In this document: positions 1 to 3,538 of the stretch, one piece after another
How positions within the stretch are numbered: the first letter of the stretch is position 1
How the letters are laid out: every line of letters begins with the position of its first letter
Assembly: GCA_034430515.1 (NCBI GenBank)
Contig: DAOUEP010000062.1
Span: 1 to 6,393 of the forward strand
Length of the DNA: 6,393 bases
Origin: DAOUEH01 sp034430515
GTDB lineage: Bacteria; Chloroflexota; Dehalococcoidia; Dehalococcoidales; RBG-16-60-22
Direction: 5' to 3'
Program-made: the position numbers and the translations under genes
Notes under the pieces: generated by a model
What the model was told of the DNA's origin: nothing
What the model saw: the letters and a program-made list of their open reading frames with translations, nothing else
The model's database searches: none

Positions 1-531
1 AACACCGCCAGCACGCTGTCCCTGGCCCGCGAGCGCGCCGGGGCGCTGGGCATCAAGACCATCGTGGTGGCCTCCACCGTCGGCAAGACGGCCGTCAAGG
101 CGGTGGAGGTGTTACAGGGCTTCAAGGTCATCGTGGTGACGCATACCGCCGGTTTCCGCGAGCCTAACACCCAGGAGTTCACCGACGATAATCGTAAAAT
201 CGTGGAAGAGAAAGGCGGCGTCATCCTGACGACCACCCACGCCTTCGGGGGCGTGCAGCGCGCCCTGGCCACCTCCATGCCGCCGGCGCCCAGCAGCGCC
301 ATCGGGGACGTGGTCGCCATGACGTTACGCATGTTCGGGCAGGGGATGAAGGTGGCCTGCGAGATTGCCGCCATGGCCGCCGACGCCGGGCTGGTGCGCA
401 CCGACGAAGAAATTGTCGCCATCGGCGGGACGGGCCGCGGCGCCGATACGGCCGTGGTGCTCCAGCCGGACTACGTCCACCGGCTCTTCGGCCTGCGCGT
501 CAAGGAAATCATCTGCAAGCCGCGCCTCTAG
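1..531 (+). CDS. Stand-alone pyruvate kinase alpha/beta (C-terminal) domain-like protein, 5' partial
   Basis: The reading frame is open from the first base and gives 176 residues before TAG at 529-531, so the true start lies outside the window. The sequence matches the PK_C (pyruvate kinase alpha/beta domain) fold as found in small proteins that lack the catalytic TIM barrel. Visible landmarks are VVASTVGKTA (about residues 22-31), VTHTAGF (46-52), TTHAFGGV (78-85) and a glycine-rich GGTGRGADTA near the end (142-151). In true pyruvate kinases this domain carries allosteric sites, but here it is not preceded by catalytic sequence as far as can be seen. Stand-alone members that I recall are about 190 residues long, so probably only 10-20 N-terminal residues are missing. 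The next gene starts 10 bases after the stop, so the two are probably co-transcribed. The family is fairly sure. The biochemical role is not known to me, and fusion to a larger protein upstream cannot be excluded. Confidence 0.82.
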   Translation, partial: NTASTLSLARERAGALGIKTIVVASTVGKTAVKAVEVLQGFKVIVVTHTAGFREPNTQEFTDDNRKIVEEKGGVILTTTHAFGGVQRALATSMPPAPSSAIGDVVAMTLRMFGQGMKVACEIAAMAADAGLVRTDEEIVAIGGTGRGADTAVVLQPDYVHRLFGLRVKEIICKPRL

Positions 532-541
532 GCAGGGAGCC

Positions 542-1096
542 ATGCACCACACCCTCAAGTTTTACGGCGCCAACCGCAAGAACACCCTGCGGGTCTACAT
601 GTTCTTCGCCCGCTGGACTAAAATTCCCTTAATCGGGAGGCTGGTGAGGCGGGTGGCCAACTACTACGCCCGCGGCCAGCACCGCGGCTACCTGCTCTCG
701 CCGGCGGAGGCGGACGAGCTAGTCGAAATCGCCGGGGGCGTGGCCGCCGCCGAGTGCACCTGCCGCCGCCTTTATAACAACTGCGACAACCCCCAGGACA
801 ACGAGATACTGCTGGGCCCGACGCGCCACATCTTTCTGGAGGCGATGCCGCACGACTCTCAGGAGATAAGCAAGGCGGCCGCCCGGGAAATCCTGCGCGA
901 CAGCCACCGCCGCGGCCTGATACTCACCATTATCAAGTGCCGGGGGGACTTTTACGCCATCTGCTCGTGCTGCGCCTGCTGCTGCGTGCCGCTGCGTCTT
1001 AGCCGCCAGTACGGCGTCGGGGAGGTGGTCGTCCGGCACAAGGACATCGTCGGCGAGTTCCGGAAATACCAGCAAGCTTACGAGGATGACGACTAG
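542..1096 (+). CDS. Cysteine-rich ferredoxin-like (probable Fe-S) protein, 184 aa
   Basis: The start is the ATG at 542, with AGGGAG at 534-539 just upstream. The frame stays open further 5', but that part overlaps the preceding gene and has no sensible start. The protein has ten cysteines in two groups: C72-T-C74 with C81 (CTCRRLYNNCDNP), and C133, C141, C143, C144, C146, C147 and C148 (ICSCCACCCVPLR). This resembles a group of 4Fe-4S-type proteins with a CxCR...CD.P motif followed by a CNCCxCCC-like run. In the first group, the position where I would expect a fourth cysteine reads DNEILLG, so cluster ligation may use residues from both groups. The first 50 residues are basic and aromatic. 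I see no clear signal peptide or membrane helix. The gene lies 10 bases behind the pyruvate-kinase-domain gene, which suggests a shared job, perhaps redox sensing or electron transfer. Metal binding is a strong inference; the exact function is unknown. Its TAG overlaps the stop of the opposing hydrolase gene. Confidence 0.85.
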   Translation: MHHTLKFYGANRKNTLRVYMFFARWTKIPLIGRLVRRVANYYARGQHRGYLLSPAEADELVEIAGGVAAAECTCRRLYNNCDNPQDNEILLGPTRHIFLEAMPHDSQEISKAAAREILRDSHRRGLILTIIKCRGDFYAICSCCACCCVPLRLSRQYGVGEVVVRHKDIVGEFRKYQQAYEDDD

Positions 1097-1881
1097 CCGA
1101 AGAAGCCGTTGATGATGCTGGAGAACTGCTCCAGCTCGTCGCGGTGGACGTTGTGGCCGCGATTCTGGAAGACCTTTACCCGGCAGTCGGGGATGACCTG
1201 CGCCGCCGCGTAGGCGTGCTGCACCGGCACCACCGGGTCGCGGCTGCCCCAGACCACCAGTGTGGGCATGACCAGGTCGGAGAGGCGGTTGGCCAGCACC
1301 AGGGTCTGCTCTTTGATGGTGCTGATGCTGCCGCCGATAATCATGGCCGCCGGGGAGAGCGGCACGATGAACTCGATGGGCAGGAGCAGGGTCTTGATGG
1401 CCCACGTGATGAGCCGGAAGACGCCGGTGACGACGGCGCCGAGCGACTTGAGCAGCGCCGGGACGGAGAGCAGTCTTACCCAGAAGGCGATTTCCCGCCC
1501 CAGGCAGAGCGAGCTTACCAGCACCAGCTTCTTGATATTCTGGGGGAATTTGAGGGCGTAGTTGAGGGCGACGCCGCCACCCAGCGAGTGCCCCACCAGG
1601 TTGAACTTTTCCAGCCCCAGGGCGCGGGCGAACTTATCAATAAAATCGGAAAGCTCCGGGATGTAGTACTGGCCGTCGAGCGCCTGCGAGCCGCCGTAGC
1701 CGGGGAGGTCGGGGGCGTAGATGGTGTATTTCCGGGCCATCTCCATGATGTTGTGCGACCAGGTGCGGGCGTCGCCGCCGCCGCCGTGGATGACCACGAC
1801 CGGGTCGCCCTGGCCGGCGGTGTAGTAGTGCACGTCGCGGCCGTCTACCTGGATTGTCTTGCCCTGTATTCTGGCGTCCAT
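1093..1881 (-). CDS. Alpha/beta-fold hydrolase
   Basis: This is a 262-aa serine hydrolase of the alpha/beta fold. The oxyanion-hole motif HGGGG is at residues 32-36, APDLPGYGGS at 56-65, the nucleophile elbow GHSLGG at 97-102 (Ser99), the acid in WGSRDPVVP (Asp215) and the catalytic His in RGHNVH (His243). The full triad is present and the length is normal for the family. The cap region, about residues 131-185, is unusually hydrophobic (WVRLLSVPALL, FRLITWAIKTLLLPIEF) and could form a lipophilic acyl pocket or touch the membrane. The family covers esterases, C-C bond hydrolases, epoxide hydrolases and dehalogenases, and the substrate cannot be told from sequence. The ATG at 1879-1881 follows a weak ribosome site, GCAGGT at 1888-1893, 6 bases away. 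Two - strand terminator-like hairpins lie 74-150 bases upstream, so the gene probably has its own promoter or is controlled by readthrough. No clear -35/-10 pair was found for it. Confidence 0.93.
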   Translation of the reverse strand: MDARIQGKTIQVDGRDVHYYTAGQGDPVVVIHGGGGDARTWSHNIMEMARKYTIYAPDLPGYGGSQALDGQYYIPELSDFIDKFARALGLEKFNLVGHSLGGGVALNYALKFPQNIKKLVLVSSLCLGREIAFWVRLLSVPALLKSLGAVVTGVFRLITWAIKTLLLPIEFIVPLSPAAMIIGGSISTIKEQTLVLANRLSDLVMPTLVVWGSRDPVVPVQHAYAAAQVIPDCRVKVFQNRGHNVHRDELEQFSSIINGFFG

Positions 1882-1910
1882 CGTTTTACCTGCTTATATT
1901 TTAGTATGTC

Positions 1911-1953
1911 GCGCTGTCTAATTATGTTACTCAAGTCACTGACGGCGCTGTCT
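1911..1953 (-). repeat. Pair of 9-bp direct repeats upstream of the hydrolase gene
   Basis: AGACAGCGC on the - strand occurs exactly at 1953-1945 and again at 1919-1911, a period of 34 bases or a little over three helical turns. Both copies lie within 75 bases upstream of the hydrolase ATG, after the terminator hairpins, where a promoter for that gene would be expected. A regulator binding two sites on one face of the helix would fit. Only two copies of nine bases are seen, so chance is possible. Confidence 0.35.
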
Positions 1954-1954
1954 C

Positions 1955-1973
1955 AAAAGAGGGGCCGGCCCTC
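1955..1973 (-). terminator. Second, weaker terminator-like hairpin
   Basis: On the - strand, GAGGG and CCCTC (1973-1969 with 1963-1959) enclose the five bases CCGGC and are followed directly by TTTT (1958-1955). The stem is short and the U-run has only four bases, so alone it would be a weak terminator. It lies 13 bases beyond the U-run of the stronger one and could act as a back-up. The centre is also a perfect 10-bp palindrome, GGGCCGGCCC, at 1962-1971. Confidence 0.45.
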
Positions 1974-1986
1974 AATATTTACTGAC

Positions 1987-2029
1987 AAAAAAAGACTACC
2001 CTCACCGGATACAACGACAGAGGGCAGTC
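1987..2029 (-). terminator. Intrinsic (Rho-independent) terminator reading leftward
   Basis: On the - strand, GACTGCCCTC (2029-2020) pairs with GAGGGTAGTC (2003-1994) over ten base pairs, one of them a G-U wobble, with a 16-base loop. Seven Ts follow at once (1993-1987). On the + strand the wobble becomes an A-C mismatch and no T-run follows, so the polarity is leftward. It lies 255 bases after the cyclase stop and 105 bases before the hydrolase ATG. It could end the mutS-flavodoxin-cyclase transcription unit, end a small RNA that starts near 2135, or act as an attenuator for the hydrolase. A short alternative pairing, CCGGA (2034-2030) with TCCGG (2009-2005), overlaps the loop and 5' flank. 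Confidence 0.82.
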
Positions 2030-2118
2030 CGGGGTTACCCCTTTGTCCTTAATATTCTACAATGCGCCGGCCTGACGGGGTAATAGTGTTGCCCCTTACC
2101 TTGGGTCGGTAAGACCCC

Positions 2119-2130
2119 GTACTTTGGTAC
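2119..2130. promoter_or_regulatory. Inverted repeat GTAC-CAAA-GTAC, possible regulator site
   Basis: GTAC CAAA GTAC (- strand, 2130-2119) is a 4-bp inverted repeat. It is followed by a larger one, CTTACC-N7-GGTAAG (2113-2095). Both have the TAC...GTA or TTAC...GTAA outline typical of sites bound by NarL/LuxR-type response regulators. If the DNA rather than the RNA form matters, this could be an operator. The support is only the pattern. Confidence 0.25.
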
Positions 2131-2217
2131 CTCCTTTAGTATTTTAACCCGTAAATGTTAGGGATATATTAATCTTAGTTCTAGGTTTGGTCGTCCCGTC
2201 GGGGTTATCTATTCCCA

Positions 2218-2233
2218 CCCAGGCCACCCTGGG
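2218..2233. repeat. Short perfect stem-loop
   Basis: CCCAGG (2218-2223) and CCTGGG (2228-2233) form a perfect 6-bp inverted repeat around a 4-base loop. No T-run follows on either strand, so it is not a usual terminator. It lies 52 bases past the cyclase stop and could protect the 3' end of that mRNA after processing. Confidence 0.4.
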
Positions 2234-2284
2234 CGCATCCTCGGCTTAGCCCGTAGTTCCCTCCCCTTAGCCCCTCTCCGGCGC

Positions 2285-2947
2285 TTACTTCTTTAGCGGC
2301 CGCAGGATGGCGCGGCAGGGGCCGGCGTCGCCCTTGTACATCAGCAGCGGCAGGCAGAGCAGCTCGTAATCGCCGGGGGGCACGTGCTCCAGGGCGCAGT
2401 CCTCCAGGATGTAGATGCCCGCCCCCAGCAGGGCCCGGTGGGTCTTGTTGATGCTCTCCACGTCTTTGAAGTTGCCGATGGTGATGCAGTCCAGGCCGAA
2501 GAGGATTATCCCCACCTCGGCCAGGTAGTCGGCGGCGTCCCCGTCCAGATAGACGTAGTCCTCGACGAACCGCTCGCTTTCATAGGTCAGGGGCGAGTTG
2601 CGCGTCTTGCAGAGCAGCCGCTCGCCTTTTTTGATGTTGTGCTTTTTAAGCTCGGCCACCTTTATCGTTTCCGGGTCTTTGATTTCGATAACGCGCGCCG
2701 GGCCGACGGCGGCGTCGAGCGGCATGTCGCTGATGGTGGTGCCGTCGGGAAAGAAGTGGAGCGGGGCGTCGATGTGGGTGCCGGTGTGCGATATTATCTC
2801 CAGCACGGACATGGTGACCTTGGCGCCCAGGGCGGTATCGTGGAGGCGGTAAATCTTGGGCGGCAAGGGGTCCATGGGGAAGGGGGTCATGCCCTGCTTG
2901 AGGGGGACGGTGATATCGTACCAGCCGGGGGGTGCTTTGACTGCCAT
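2285..2947 (-). CDS. Cyclase family protein (KynB-type metal-dependent amidohydrolase)
   Basis: The 220-aa product belongs to the cyclase/KynB fold. The signature HTGTHIDAPLHF is at residues 54-65. By comparison with kynurenine formamidase KynB, His54, His58 and Asp60 are likely metal ligands and His64 a catalytic residue. The further ligand pair, His and Glu 12 residues apart, is also present (His170 and Glu182), so the active site looks complete. Relatives include arylformamidases, isatin hydrolases and polyketide cyclase-like proteins. No tryptophan-degradation gene is nearby, so kynurenine formamidase activity is not implied. No signal peptide is seen, so it is probably cytoplasmic. The ATG at 2945-2947 has a strong AGGAGG six bases upstream. 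It follows the flavodoxin gene by 75 bases, which hold a candidate promoter. It ends 255 bases before the strong leftward terminator. Confidence 0.92.
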   Translation of the reverse strand: MAVKAPPGWYDITVPLKQGMTPFPMDPLPPKIYRLHDTALGAKVTMSVLEIISHTGTHIDAPLHFFPDGTTISDMPLDAAVGPARVIEIKDPETIKVAELKKHNIKKGERLLCKTRNSPLTYESERFVEDYVYLDGDAADYLAEVGIILFGLDCITIGNFKDVESINKTHRALLGAGIYILEDCALEHVPPGDYELLCLPLLMYKGDAGPCRAILRPLKK

Positions 2948-2953
2948 GTGGGG

Positions 2954-2959
2954 CCTCCT
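2954..2959 (-). promoter_or_regulatory. Ribosome binding site of the cyclase gene
   Basis: AGGAGG on the - strand lies six bases before the ATG at 2947 and fixes that start. The surrounding 11 bases, ACTAAAGGAGG (2964-2954), recur exactly at 2140-2130 in the gene-free region. Confidence 0.85.
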
Positions 2960-2982
2960 TTAGTTTGGGGATATTTGATGCA

Positions 2983-3012
2983 AGGATAGAGGAATGGGGT
3001 GGGCGGAGTCAA
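2983..3012 (-). promoter_or_regulatory. Candidate sigma70-type promoter for the cyclase gene
   Basis: On the - strand TTGACT (3012-3007, five of six matches to the -35 consensus) is followed after 18 bases by TATCCT (2988-2983, four of six). A start near 2975 would give a leader of about 28 nt carrying the AGGAGG site. It lies directly after the flavodoxin stop, so the cyclase could be transcribed on its own as well as by readthrough. Confidence 0.5.
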
Positions 3013-3022
3013 GGGGGGTGAC

Positions 3023-3508
3023 CTACCCCTTAACCTTCCCCGCTATGCCCTTCGCCCAGGCGGCCGCCCGCTCCGTTTCCCCGTCCTTGAGCGGCCCGTG
3101 GATGCCGTCGACGATAAAGCCCTCCGGCGCTGCCACCTGGTGACCGCCTTTTTCCTTGAGAATTGCGGCGATGCGCCCGGCGGCGTAGCCAAAACCCCCG
3201 GCCAGGGCGGCGATGAGGCGCGTGCCGAACTTGCCCGATTTGGCCGAAATCCTGGTATCGAAGGCGGCCACGCTCACGTTTTTTAAGCCGCCGGCGGGGA
3301 TTTTATCGAGGAAGGCCTGGACGGGCACCGTCTGGCGGGCTCCCTGGGTGGGCGAGCCGACCAGCAACAGGTCGAGGGAGGCCAGTGCGGCGGTGCCGGC
3401 TTCGGCCACGGCGGCCACGCTGACCTCGCCGCCGACGCCCCTGCCGATGGCCCGGGCGATTGCTTCCGTGTTCCCGTAGACCGAGTGAAAGACCACCAGA
3501 GTTCTCAT
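3023..3508 (-). CDS. Flavodoxin family protein
   Basis: This 161-aa protein has a flavodoxin-like fold expected to bind FMN and carry one or two electrons in the cytoplasm. The N-terminal strand LVVFHSVYGNTEAIA ends in the phosphate-binding loop S9-V-Y-G-N-T14. The second FMN loop follows the hydrophobic strand LLLVGSPTQGARQ (about 47-59). The third strand ends in AAFDTR (81-86). The 90s-loop region (SAKSGKFGTRL) has no obvious aromatic residue stacking on the flavin, as in the short multi-purpose flavodoxin-like proteins rather than classic photosynthetic flavodoxins. Length is normal. The ATG at 3506-3508 is set by a strong GGAGGT. The gene begins 30 bases after the mutS stop with no terminator between, so co-transcription with mutS is likely, though no functional link is known to me. 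Its redox partner is unknown. Confidence 0.92.
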   Translation of the reverse strand: MRTLVVFHSVYGNTEAIARAIGRGVGGEVSVAAVAEAGTAALASLDLLLVGSPTQGARQTVPVQAFLDKIPAGGLKNVSVAAFDTRISAKSGKFGTRLIAALAGGFGYAAGRIAAILKEKGGHQVAAPEGFIVDGIHGPLKDGETERAAAWAKGIAGKVKG

Positions 3509-3513
3509 AGCGT

Positions 3514-3519
3514 ACCTCC
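3514..3519 (-). promoter_or_regulatory. Ribosome binding site of the flavodoxin gene
   Basis: GGAGGT on the - strand, five bases before the ATG at 3508, supports that start and allows translation to begin right after the mutS stop. Confidence 0.8.
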
Positions 3520-3538
3520 GTCAGGATTAGCGTAAACC

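Larger units (their letters stand above)
1987..2140 (-). ncRNA. Candidate structured RNA (small RNA or leader) of about 150 nt
   Basis: The - strand between an AT-rich patch with a -10-like TAAAAT (2146-2141) and the strong terminator is densely paired. ACGGGGT (2120-2114) pairs with ACCCCGT (2081-2075) over seven bases. Stacked inside it, CTTACC (2113-2108) pairs with GGTAAG (2100-2095) over six bases around a 7-base loop. An alternative stem, GGGTC (2117-2113) with GACCC (2107-2103), would exclude the inner stem, which looks switch-like. GGGG-TAA-CCCC follows at 2040-2030. There is no start codon behind the Shine-Dalgarno-like AAAGGAGGT, so the RNA is probably non-coding. It does not match a riboswitch or T-box consensus that I can recognise. 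No good -35 element is seen, so an independent promoter is uncertain, and it may instead be the 3' UTR of the cyclase mRNA or a leader of the hydrolase. Confidence 0.35.
1882..2284. other. 403-bp gene-free region rich in inverted repeats
   Basis: No credible ORF is seen on either strand between the hydrolase start and the cyclase stop. In - strand order the stretch holds: a hairpin at 2233-2218, an AT-rich patch around 2190-2140, an orphan Shine-Dalgarno-like sequence at 2138-2130, a nested stem structure at 2120-2075, a strong terminator at 2029-1987, a weaker hairpin at 1973-1955, and two copies of AGACAGCGC at 1953-1945 and 1919-1911. Base composition differs from the GC-rich genes on both sides, with several short AT-rich blocks. 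It may be a long structured 3' UTR, a small RNA gene or a regulatory leader. Confidence 0.7.

Noticed and set aside
365..541. N-terminal extension of the cysteine-rich protein from an upstream ATG
   Set aside because: It would overlap the pyruvate-kinase-domain gene in another frame and adds a Pro/Ser/Arg-rich shadow sequence. The ATG at 542 has a ribosome site and a sensible N-terminus.
1894..1945. sigma70 promoter for the hydrolase (TTGAGT with TACTAA or CATACT)
   Set aside because: The spacings (over 20 bases) and box matches are poor, so no pair could be supported.
1987..2029. Terminator acting on the + strand
   Set aside because: In that direction the stem has an A-C mismatch and no T-run follows the hairpin.
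1144..2052. + strand ORF of 302 codons opposite the hydrolase
   Set aside because: It is antisense to a clear hydrolase with a full catalytic triad, and its composition is biased (Asp, Glu, Val, Gly). Its end runs through the hairpins of the gene-free region.
1987..2284. T-box leader or known riboswitch upstream of the hydrolase
   Set aside because: The T-box sequence (a GGGTGGNACC-type block before the antiterminator) and the consensus cores of common riboswitches were not found. Only unassigned stems are present.
2597..2852. Short + strand ORF inside the cyclase gene
   Set aside because: It is antisense to a well-conserved enzyme with an intact active site and has no ribosome site.
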